Source: an uncultured Clostridia bacterium
Lineage (GTDB): Bacteria; Bacillota; Clostridia; UMGS1810
Direction of reading: 5' to 3'
Assembly (NCBI GenBank): GCA_934500875.1
Contig: CAKSTL010000015.1
Coordinates: 1-41,895, forward strand
DNA length: 41,895 nucleotides
In this document: piece after piece, positions 34,073 to 40,585 of the stretch
Layout of the letters: every line of letters begins with the position of its first letter
How positions within the stretch are numbered: position 1 is the stretch's first letter
Program-made: the position numbers and the translations under genes
Notes under the pieces: generated by a model
What the model was told of the DNA's origin: nothing
Database searches by the model: none
What the model saw: the letters and a program-made list of their open reading frames with translations, nothing else

Positions 34073-34983
34073 GAAATCTTATAGATATCGTGGATTTAAC
34101 AACAGAGGAAATTGATTCTTTAATCGAAACCGCAAACGATATTATAGCCGACGGCGATAAATACTGCGAAAAATGCAAACGCAAAAAACTTGCCACGCTG
34201 TTTTTTGAGCCTTCGACACGCACACGTTTAAGTTTTGAGGCGGCAATGCTGGAGCTTGGCGGTTCGGTACTGGGCTTTTCCGAGGCGGCGTCATCTTCGG
34301 CGTCAAAAGGCGAGAGCGTGGGCGATACCGTTAAGGTTGTAAGCTGCTATGCTGATATTATTGCTATGAGACACCCGAAAGAAGGTGCGCCTATGGTGGC
34401 GTCGCTTAAAAGTGATGTTCCGATTATAAACGCAGGCGACGGAGGGCATAATCACCCCACGCAGACGCTTACCGACCTTCTTACAATCAGTCGTGAAAAG
34501 GGAAGGCTCGATAATCTTACAATAGGCTTTTGCGGCGATTTGAAATTCGGCCGCACCGTTCATTCGCTTATAAACGCAATGTCACGCTACAAAAATATTA
34601 AATTTGTGCTTATTTCGCCGCCCGAGCTTACCTTGCCGGATTATATAAAGCAGGGCGTGCTTTCAAATAAAAATATCAGCTTTTGCGAAACGTCCGATTT
34701 GGAGAGCGAAATGCCGTCGCTTGACATACTTTATATGACAAGGGTTCAGCGTGAAAGGTTTTTTAACGAGGCGGATTATATACGTCTTAAAGACAGTTAC
34801 ATTCTTACAAAGGACAAGCTGAAAAACGCCAAGGCCGACTTGTGTATTCTTCATCCGCTTCCGAGGGTGAACGAAATTTCGACAGATGTTGACGAAGATG
34901 TGCGTGCGTGCTATTTTAAACAGGCTCTTAACGGAAAATACATTCGTATGGCGCTTATTTTAAAGCTTTTGGGGGTGGAATAG
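34069..34983 (+). CDS. pyrB: Aspartate carbamoyltransferase catalytic chain
   Basis: A 304-residue enzyme joining carbamoyl phosphate and aspartate. The carbamoyl-phosphate motif FEPSTRTRLSFEAAM is intact, as are MRHPKEGAPM, INAGDGGHNHPTQTLTDLLT and CILHPLPRVNEIS. ATGA-type overlap with pyrE. The regulatory chain gene pyrI follows directly, so the holoenzyme is probably of the allosteric, Escherichia-like type. Confidence 0.97.
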   Translation: MRNLIDIVDLTTEEIDSLIETANDIIADGDKYCEKCKRKKLATLFFEPSTRTRLSFEAAMLELGGSVLGFSEAASSSASKGESVGDTVKVVSCYADIIAMRHPKEGAPMVASLKSDVPIINAGDGGHNHPTQTLTDLLTISREKGRLDNLTIGFCGDLKFGRTVHSLINAMSRYKNIKFVLISPPELTLPDYIKQGVLSNKNISFCETSDLESEMPSLDILYMTRVQRERFFNEADYIRLKDSYILTKDKLKNAKADLCILHPLPRVNEISTDVDEDVRACYFKQALNGKYIRMALILKLLGVE

Positions 34984-35406
34984 TTGAATATTGATTCTAT
35001 TAAAAACGGTATAGTTTTAGACCATATCAAGGCAGGAAAAAGTATGGAAATTTATGAGATTTTAAATCTCGGAAAGCTTGACTGCTCGGTTGCGATAATA
35101 AAAAATGTCAACAGCCGTCTTATGGGCAAAAAGGACATTATCAAAATTGACGACGATATTGACGTAAACCTTGATGTTTTGGGGTATATCGACCCCGGAA
35201 TTACGGTTAATATCATTAAAGATGAAAAACTTGTAAAAAAGTGTCATCTTACGCTTCCTGAAACGGTGAAAAACGTTATAAAATGCAAAAATCCGAGGTG
35301 CATAACCACCACGGAACAGGAAATTGAGCATATTTTTAAATTAACCGACAGAGAAAACAAGGTTTACAGATGCATTTACTGCGAAAGCAAGTCAAAATCA
35401 AACTGA
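34984..35406 (+). CDS. pyrI: Aspartate carbamoyltransferase regulatory chain
   Basis: A 140-residue regulatory subunit that binds nucleotide effectors (CTP/ATP) and a structural zinc. The N-terminal allosteric domain has SIKNGIVLDHIKAGKSMEIY. The zinc domain has CKNPRCITTTEQEIEHIF and YRCIYCES, giving four cysteines. TTG start directly after the pyrB stop (TAGTTG). A regulatory chain implies feedback control at enzyme level, in line with the lack of a PyrR gene or attenuator here. Confidence 0.95.
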   Translation: MNIDSIKNGIVLDHIKAGKSMEIYEILNLGKLDCSVAIIKNVNSRLMGKKDIIKIDDDIDVNLDVLGYIDPGITVNIIKDEKLVKKCHLTLPETVKNVIKCKNPRCITTTEQEIEHIFKLTDRENKVYRCIYCESKSKSN

Positions 35407-35425
35407 CATAAAAACGGGGATTAAT

Positions 35426-36247
35426 ATGAAATATAAAACAAATCTTCACACACATACAATTTATTGCAGCGGCAACGCAAGCGTTGACGAGATGTGCGCC
35501 GCAGCAATTATGAAGGGGTTTAGTTCAATCGGATTTTCAGAGCAGATTTATATAGATTTCGACAAGGATAATTCTATGCCCGTGTGCGATACAAAAAGCT
35601 ATATTGATGAGGTTTTGTCGGTTAAAAAAGAGCTTTGCGGCGATTTGGACGTGTTTTTGGGGTGCGAATATGATTATTTTTCAAGCGGTGTGGATTTATC
35701 CGATTTTGAATATATAATCGGTGCGGTGCACTATGTTGAAAAAGACGGCGTTATTATTTGCGCCGACGAGGAGGAGCACTCGGTTGTGCGATTTGTAAAC
35801 GAGCATTTCGGCGGTGATTTTTACAAATACTGCAAGGCTTATTACGAATACGTCGCAAAGCTTTGCGATAAGGTTGATTTTGACATAATTGCCCATTTTG
35901 ACCTTGTTACAAAGTATAACGACGGCGGTAAATATTTTGACGAAACAAGCTCAAAATATATGATTCCGGCTCTTGAGGCGGCAGAACATCTTATAAAAAA
36001 GGGCAAGTTGTTTGAAATTAATACGAGCGGTTTATACAGAGGCGGAAGAAAAAGGATGTCGCCGGGAAAGATGCTTTTGGCAACGATAAAAAATTTCGGC
36101 GGAAATGTTGTTATTTCCAGCGACAGTCACGATATTAAATCTCTCGGGTATAAATTCGGCGAGGCACTTGAATTTGCCAAGGAATGTAATTTTAAAAGTG
36201 TGAAATATTTTTCAAATGACGGATTTTTGGACTTTCCGATTATTTAG
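35426..36247 (+). CDS. PHP-domain phosphatase (histidinol-phosphatase family)
   Basis: A 273-residue cytoplasmic metal-dependent phosphoesterase of the PHP fold, closest in pattern to HisK-type histidinol phosphatase. Metal ligands: NLHTHTIYCSG (His-x-His), GFSEQIYIDF, the Glu of FLGCEYDY, GAVHYVEKDG, DIIAHFDLVTKY and VISSDSHDIKSLGYKF. ACGGGG lies about 9 bases before the ATG; 20 bases after pyrI, so probably in the same transcript. No other his genes are present, so a general phosphatase role is equally possible. Confidence 0.85.
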   Translation: MKYKTNLHTHTIYCSGNASVDEMCAAAIMKGFSSIGFSEQIYIDFDKDNSMPVCDTKSYIDEVLSVKKELCGDLDVFLGCEYDYFSSGVDLSDFEYIIGAVHYVEKDGVIICADEEEHSVVRFVNEHFGGDFYKYCKAYYEYVAKLCDKVDFDIIAHFDLVTKYNDGGKYFDETSSKYMIPALEAAEHLIKKGKLFEINTSGLYRGGRKRMSPGKMLLATIKNFGGNVVISSDSHDIKSLGYKFGEALEFAKECNFKSVKYFSNDGFLDFPII

Positions 36248-36252
36248 AAAAT

Positions 36253-36290
36253 AAAAAACGGATATTGCTAAATATCCGTTTTTTATTTTT
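36253..36290. terminator. Terminator at the end of the pyr operon
   Basis: AAAAAACGGATATT (36253-36266) pairs with AATATCCGTTTTTT (36271-36284), followed by ATTTTT on the plus strand. It also overlaps the stop codon of the minus-strand kinase remnant, so it may act in both directions. Confidence 0.9.
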
Positions 36291-37030
36291 TCACGGCAGG
36301 AAAGGTTACGGTAAACGTTGTCCCGTCCGTTTCGCTGCTTTGCGCATTAATTTTTCCGCCGAGCGCTTCCGTAAGATTTTTTACAATGGAAAGCCCAAGA
36401 CCGTGACCTTCGTTTGAATGACGTGATTTGTCCGAACGGTAAAAACGCTCAAAAATGTGTTCGATATCGTCCTTAGAAATAAAACTCAATTTGTTTCTTG
36501 TGCAGAAAACAACCCTCTGACCGTTTTGCGAAAGGCTTACCGTAACGCTTCCGCCCTCGTTTTCGTATTTTACCGCATTGTCGATAAGCGCCGAAATAAT
36601 GCGTTTTGCCGAGTCGGCAGCGCCGTTTATGAATATGTCTTTTTTTATATCGGTATGAAAATTTATGTTTTTTTCATATGCCGCCGATTCCATAACAAGT
36701 GCACATTCTTCGGCAATATCCGAAAGATTGATTTTTTCCGTCTTTTCTCTTGCAAGCTCGCTTTTTGAAAGAACAAGCATTTCTTCCAAAAGAGATTTCA
36801 TATTGCCCGCCGCAGTTTTTATTCCGCCAATCCATTTTTTCGTTTTTAAAAAATCCTGCGGTGCTCCTTTGCGGCGCATGGCGGTTTTGCGGCGCCGGGG
36901 GAGGGTTTTCGCCATCTTTGGGAGGATTTTCATCTCCCTGCAAAGCATTTTCGCCGTCTTTGGGAGGCGTAAAAAACTTTCTCTCTGCGCTGTCTTTTAT
37001 TGCGTCAAACGGCTCAAGCTTTTGGCTCAT
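36283..37030 (-). pseudogene. Broken sensor histidine kinase with proline-rich replacement of the H box
   Basis: The C-terminal ATPase half of a membrane-type sensor kinase. From plus 36283 up to about 36865 the frame reads KKWIGGIKTAAGNMKSLLEE (second DHp helix), the N box ALIDNAVKYENEGG, the F box IFERFYRSDKSRHSNEG and the G2 box HGLGLSIVKNL. The segment before it, in another frame starting at ATG 37030, reads SQKLEPFDAIKDSAERKFFT, like the lead-in to a kinase H box. Where SHELKTPL should follow, there is instead PPKDGENALQGDENPPKDGE plus PPPAPQNRHAPQ. The frames differ by one base, and T6A5 and A6 runs near 36845-36865 are likely indel sites. No membrane segment, no phospho-acceptor His and no neighbouring response regulator remain. 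Probably non-functional as a kinase. Confidence 0.7.
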
Positions 37031-37091
37031 TGTAATTTTATCACACTTTTTTTGTGTTTTCTGTAATTTATCAAAAATTTCTTAAATAGAA

Positions 37092-37137
37092 CTTAAAATT
37101 TTAAGAACTTTTTAAGAATTATATGGTAATTTATAGT
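37092..37137 (+). promoter_or_regulatory. Response-regulator-type operator and promoter for the proline-rich protein
   Basis: A perfect palindrome CTTAAAATTTTAAG (37092-37105) overlaps a direct repeat TTTAAGAA at 37100-37107 and 37111-37118, spaced 11 bases, the helical-phase arrangement used by OmpR/PhoB-family regulators. A -10-like TATAGT lies at 37132-37137 with a poor -35, as in an activated promoter. The regulator itself is not in the window. Confidence 0.5.
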
Positions 37138-37176
37138 CACCGAAAGGGAAAACAAAAAAGAAAGGAAGTAAAAGTT

Positions 37177-38106
37177 ATGAAAAAAGGTATGTTAAAAAAG
37201 ACGTTGGTGACCATGGGTGCTGCCGCACTGTCAATCTCGCTGATTATTCCGCAGTTTGCGATTGCCGAGGGACAAAATGCATCCGGCAATGAAAATCCTC
37301 CGGGTATGGAATGTATGCAGGAAAACAGAGAAAAGCTTGACGAAAAAACGATTTTTATCGGAAACTGCAGTGATGACAGCGAAGACAAATCGCAGAAAAA
37401 CTGCATAGTATTTGGATTTTCGCCAAAGAGAGGCGGTATGCACGGTATGCGCCCAATGTTTGATGTAAACGGCGAAACCGATATCGGCGGCACAACGGAC
37501 GCAGGTGATGAGAATTCTGATAAAATGACTGATGTTGAGCCTCCTGCAAAACCCGACGGCGAAGTACCGCCTGCAAAACTTGATGATGAAAACAGTCAGC
37601 CTCCCGAAATACCCGGCGGCGAAATGACACCTCCCGAAAGGCCGGACGGTGAAAACAGTCAACCTCCTGAAAGACCCGACGGTGACAGACCTCAGATGCC
37701 GCCTGAATTTAGCAAAGACGGTGAGATAGCAGGCAAAAACGAAATAAGCATTTCGAGCGGTGACGAAATAACAATAACCGACAGTGATGGCAATGTTTTA
37801 TGCACGCAGACGGCGGATAAGGATGCGGTGAGAGTTGTATTTTCTGCGGATGGACTTTCTGAGGACGGAACTTACACTCTGAACATAAACGGCACTGCGG
37901 CGGCGACATCAAAGCTTATGAAACATAATGCCCCGAAAGACGGAAATGCGCCGTTTGAAAGAAACACCGAAAACAGTGAAGCAGGGGAGAGTGACATTCC
38001 AAAAATGGGTGACGGCGAGAATTTTAAAAATAGAAAAATGTCCGGAAGAAGAGAAGGATTTGCGCCGTCCGCAAACGAAACGGATGGCAACGGGCAGAAC
38101 AGCTAA
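37177..38106 (+). CDS. Secreted proline-rich protein with C-terminal DUF4353-like segment
   Basis: A 309-residue exported protein. Residues 1-30 are a signal peptide (MKKGMLKKTL... ending QFAIA). Residues 121-177 are a low-complexity proline/acidic repeat, units like PPERPDGENSQPP. Residues about 187-245 resemble the end of carbohydrate-binding DUF4353 (Cthe_2159-like) proteins: ISSGDEITITDSDGNVLCTQ and LSEDGTYTLNING. The beta-helix body of that family is absent, so this is a truncated or stand-alone form. The remainder is Lys/Asn/Glu/Gly-rich and probably disordered. The start is ATG 37177 with AAGGAAG 9 bases upstream. It has its own promoter and terminator and diverges from the broken kinase. 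Function unknown; surface association is inference. Confidence 0.7.
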   Translation: MKKGMLKKTLVTMGAAALSISLIIPQFAIAEGQNASGNENPPGMECMQENREKLDEKTIFIGNCSDDSEDKSQKNCIVFGFSPKRGGMHGMRPMFDVNGETDIGGTTDAGDENSDKMTDVEPPAKPDGEVPPAKLDDENSQPPEIPGGEMTPPERPDGENSQPPERPDGDRPQMPPEFSKDGEIAGKNEISISSGDEITITDSDGNVLCTQTADKDAVRVVFSADGLSEDGTYTLNINGTAAATSKLMKHNAPKDGNAPFERNTENSEAGESDIPKMGDGENFKNRKMSGRREGFAPSANETDGNGQNS

Positions 38107-38127
38107 AAACTAAATATTTAAACAGAG

Positions 38128-38161
38128 AAAAGCCGTTATGCAAAAACATAACGGCTTTTTT
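38128..38161 (+). terminator. Terminator after the proline-rich protein gene
   Basis: AAAAGCCGTTATG (38128-38140) pairs with CATAACGGCTTTTTT (38147-38161): strong stem with T-run. It marks the last chromosomal-type signal before the mobile element. Confidence 0.9.
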
Positions 38162-38223
38162 GCTTGGGGCAATCAGACCCATGAATTTGTCAAAAATAAA
38201 ATTTTTTACACGGATAATTTGTT

Positions 38224-38394
38224 TTATGACGTTTTTTTATATTTCTTTTGTGTGGCAAGACCGCCTCTTATGTGTCTTTCTGCCTTGTTCTCGTCCAGTA
38301 TTTCACGTATCTTCTTTGCAAGATACGGATTTATTTTTATAAGTCTTTCGCTTATGTCTTTATGTAATGATAGATGAACATTGATACTTTTCGT
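38224..38394 (-). pseudogene. Orphan 56-codon frame behind the recombinase
   Basis: Directly behind and overlapping the recombinase 3' end, in the +1 frame, is a stretch without any ATG, GTG or TTG start but with protein-like composition: INVHLSLHKDISERLIKINP, then YLAKKIREILDENKAERHIR and GGLATQKKYKKTS, then TAA. It is hydrophilic and helix-rich, and looks like the tail of a protein rather than random sequence. A one-base shift would fuse it to the recombinase near LADIGLDE. Either the recombinase tail has been frameshifted, or this is the remnant of a former downstream gene. I cannot name a family. Confidence 0.45.
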
Positions 38395-39892
38395 CTAATC
38401 CTATGTCTGCAAGGAGCCTTAAGTATATGTCAATATGCCCGTCTTCAGCCACTTCAATGCGGTCTATGACCCGTTTCAGCATTTCATTGGTAATTTCGGC
38501 AGTACTCAGGATATCGCCTATGCTCTTGAATGTATCTGTCAGCCCGTATTCAAGCTTGTCCGCCTGTGTGATGCCGAACTTTATCATCTTAAGCTTTTCT
38601 TCAAGCTTTTTGATTTGGTTATTGGTTGAGCCGGTCTTCTCCTTTAAGTCTTCCATTGAAATAATGTCATTATCATACATATCGACATATTTTTGACGGC
38701 TCTTTTTCAGTTTTTCTATCTCTTTTGTTATTTCTTTTTCAGTTTTAAGATTTTGGTGCATCGGTGCGTAATTCTTGTTAAAGTCGCTTACGATTTTCTT
38801 AATAACTTTTTGCTTATCTTCAATCAGTTCTGTAAGATATTGCTTGATGGAAGCAAGCAGTTCACCTTCGTCTATGACCGTTTTGTTATTACAGGAATCT
38901 GCTCCGTTGATATTCCGTCCGCAACACACCCAAGTATATTTATAACCGATTTTAACTTTTCGTTTGGCTTGCCTGAAGAAGTGTCCGCAATCACTGCATT
39001 TAAGCAAGGTGCTGAATACATGCTTGCAGTCTTTTCGCTGCCCCTGAGAGAATTTTTGTTTGTTTATCTCCATCTTTTTTTGAGCAATCTCAAAGGTATC
39101 TATATCTATAATCGCAAGATCAGGTCTCTCTGTGACTTTCCATTCTTCTTCAGGCTTATCAATTCTGTCGCCTGTCAGGAAATCCTTTACTTCTTCTTTG
39201 CCATTGATAATAATTCCGCAGTACATCCTGTTGGTAAGAATTCTGCAAATTCCGTTTTGCGTCCATTTGCATCCTCGCTTTGTTTTAATATTTTCTTCGT
39301 TAAGAATTTTCGCGATTTTGCTTGCGCCATATTCTTCGTTTATGTACATTTGATATATTCGGCGAACTACATTTGTTTCAAAGGGGTTAATGTTTAGGTT
39401 AAAGTAATCGCCGATAATTTTATCATATCCATACACAAGATTCGGCACCTTGCCTTTTTCAGCGTTTAAGCTTTTACTAAATTTGATTCTCTTGGATGTG
39501 TTTTCGCTTTCCTGTTGTGCTACCATTGCAAGCATAGTGAGCACCAATTCTCCGTCCTCAGTTGACAAATTAGTGTTTACGAACACAACAGGTATTCCTA
39601 TAGCTTTCAGTTCCCTTATTGATTGCAGGAAGTCGACCACGTTTCTTGCCATTCTCGATATGTCTTTTGTTACCACCATATCAAATTTACCAAGCCTTGC
39701 ATCCCGCATCAGTCTCATAAATTCAGGACGCTTTCGCATCTGTGTTCCTGAAATGCCTTCGTCTGCATACATATGAGTAATTTCGTGATTGTTTCTTTCT
39801 GCAAATTCACCATAGAATTTTTTCTGCATTTCCAAGCTATTTAGCTGATCTGCTTTGTCAGTTGATACTCTGCAATAAGGTGCAATTCTCAT
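38360..39892 (-). CDS. Large serine recombinase
   Basis: A 510-residue site-specific recombinase. The N-terminal resolvase domain starts RIAPYCRVSTDKADQLNSLE with the nucleophile Ser10, then GISGTQMRKRPEFMRLMRDA and VVTKDISRMARNVVDFLQSI. The Recombinase domain (PF07508) covers about residues 165-265 (YGASKIAKILNEENIKTKRG; WTQNGICRILTNRMYCGII). A zinc ribbon follows (LLKCSDCGHFF, WVCCGRN, ADSCNNKT), then a long coiled coil (about 355-460), as in integrases of mobilizable elements and Tn5397-like transposons. The start is ATG 39892 with AGAGAGGTAA about 8 bases upstream. It probably excises and integrates the element that continues off the right edge. The C-terminus may be altered (see the orphan frame at 38224). 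Confidence 0.95.
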   Translation of the reverse strand: MRIAPYCRVSTDKADQLNSLEMQKKFYGEFAERNNHEITHMYADEGISGTQMRKRPEFMRLMRDARLGKFDMVVTKDISRMARNVVDFLQSIRELKAIGIPVVFVNTNLSTEDGELVLTMLAMVAQQESENTSKRIKFSKSLNAEKGKVPNLVYGYDKIIGDYFNLNINPFETNVVRRIYQMYINEEYGASKIAKILNEENIKTKRGCKWTQNGICRILTNRMYCGIIINGKEEVKDFLTGDRIDKPEEEWKVTERPDLAIIDIDTFEIAQKKMEINKQKFSQGQRKDCKHVFSTLLKCSDCGHFFRQAKRKVKIGYKYTWVCCGRNINGADSCNNKTVIDEGELLASIKQYLTELIEDKQKVIKKIVSDFNKNYAPMHQNLKTEKEITKEIEKLKKSRQKYVDMYDNDIISMEDLKEKTGSTNNQIKKLEEKLKMIKFGITQADKLEYGLTDTFKSIGDILSTAEITNEMLKRVIDRIEVAEDGHIDIYLRLLADIGLDEKYQCSSIIT

Positions 39893-39996
39893 AAATAATT
39901 ACCTCTCTTTCTTGTTTTGTACGCTGTGCACAACACACAACATACCACACAATTTTTCAAAAGTCTACGAAGGAATTTTGATTCCCTCTTAAAACA

Positions 39997-40032
39997 ATAC
40001 CCCGCCCAAAAAATATCGTTCAGGCGGAGTAT
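39997..40032 (-). terminator. Probable terminator between the transfer genes and the recombinase
   Basis: ATACCCCGCC (39997-40006) pairs with GGCGGAGTAT (40023-40032) with one mismatch. On the minus strand the stem is followed by TGTTTT, giving a moderate terminator for the relaxase-side transcript. Confidence 0.5.
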
Positions 40033-40099
40033 GTTTCCTATTTATTTCCTAATCCAAATCACTTTCTGATTCAGAGTTGTTTTGAGGCATTAAAGAATC

Positions 40100-40300
40100 G
40101 AACTCAATATGCCTCTGATTTGTTAAATTCCCGTTTTGACGGATTGTCAGTCTTGCAAGGCGACAGCCTTGCTTCGCCTTTACGCACCGACAAAACAAAA
40201 ATTTTCCTAAATCAGAGGTCGCAGAGTTGTGAGAGTGCAAATTTATTGTAAGGCAAGGAAAAAGCACAGTTAATCCTTTGTGGATTAACGAGCATTTTGA
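40100..40300. other. Structured gene-free stretch, candidate transfer origin
   Basis: Bases 39893-40337 hold no gene I trust. Within them are two hairpins. GCAAGGC (40155-40161)/GCCTTGC (40166-40172) has loop GACA, and the same left arm can pair instead as AAGGCGA (40157-40163) with TCGCCTT (40174-40180), giving two mutually exclusive structures. GTTAATCC (40269-40276)/GGATTAAC (40282-40289) is a perfect 8-bp stem. Position beside a relaxase makes oriT or a regulatory RNA possible. A 72-codon minus frame with a GTG start (40049-40267) crosses it and has an AAAGGA site 6 bases upstream, but its composition is unconvincing. Confidence 0.35.
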
Positions 40301-40337
40301 CGCAGTATTACGGAAAATTTGCCTTTCATAACCATAT

Positions 40338-40502
40338 TTACTTCGAATCTTTAATGCCTGAGGTACGATTTTCTTGATTATCTAAAATCATCTTGGTCAA
40401 TACTCCCGTTGCCGCCCGTGAAATAAATTCACCGGCTATTTTTTCGGAGTCCGACCTTGTATTTGGATTATGGAAGGTTATATGTAAAACTTGTCCTTTC
40501 AT
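40338..40502 (-). CDS. 54-residue conserved-looking small protein of the mobile element
   Basis: A short gene between the relaxase and recombinase genes. It has a strong ribosome site: GGAGG 7 bases before ATG 40502. The protein starts MKGQVLHITFHNPNTRSDSE, continues KIAGEFISRAATGVLTKMIL and ends DNQENRTSGIKDSK. It is soluble and hydrophilic, with one predicted helix (residues 19-40). I do not recognise a named family. Its position suggests a role in transfer or its regulation, but that is inference. Confidence 0.65.
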   Translation of the reverse strand: MKGQVLHITFHNPNTRSDSEKIAGEFISRAATGVLTKMILDNQENRTSGIKDSK

Positions 40503-40585
40503 ATAAAGTCCTCCATTTCCAAATCAGATTTATATTACATACTATGTCTGTCAAAATCCAAATATTCAATTTTTATTATTTAATT

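Noticed and set aside
36457..37085. Plus-strand frames opposite the broken kinase
   Set aside because: Shadows of the ATPase domain and proline-rich insert; no ribosome sites.
38693..39397. 234-codon plus-strand frame opposite the recombinase
   Set aside because: Phe-rich antisense shadow of the coiled-coil and zinc-ribbon region.
40049..40267. 72-codon minus-strand frame with a GTG start and AAAGGA site
   Set aside because: It crosses the hairpins, has an unconvincing mix of Cys/Arg and polar residues, and resembles translated noncoding DNA. Kept only as a note in the candidate oriT entry.
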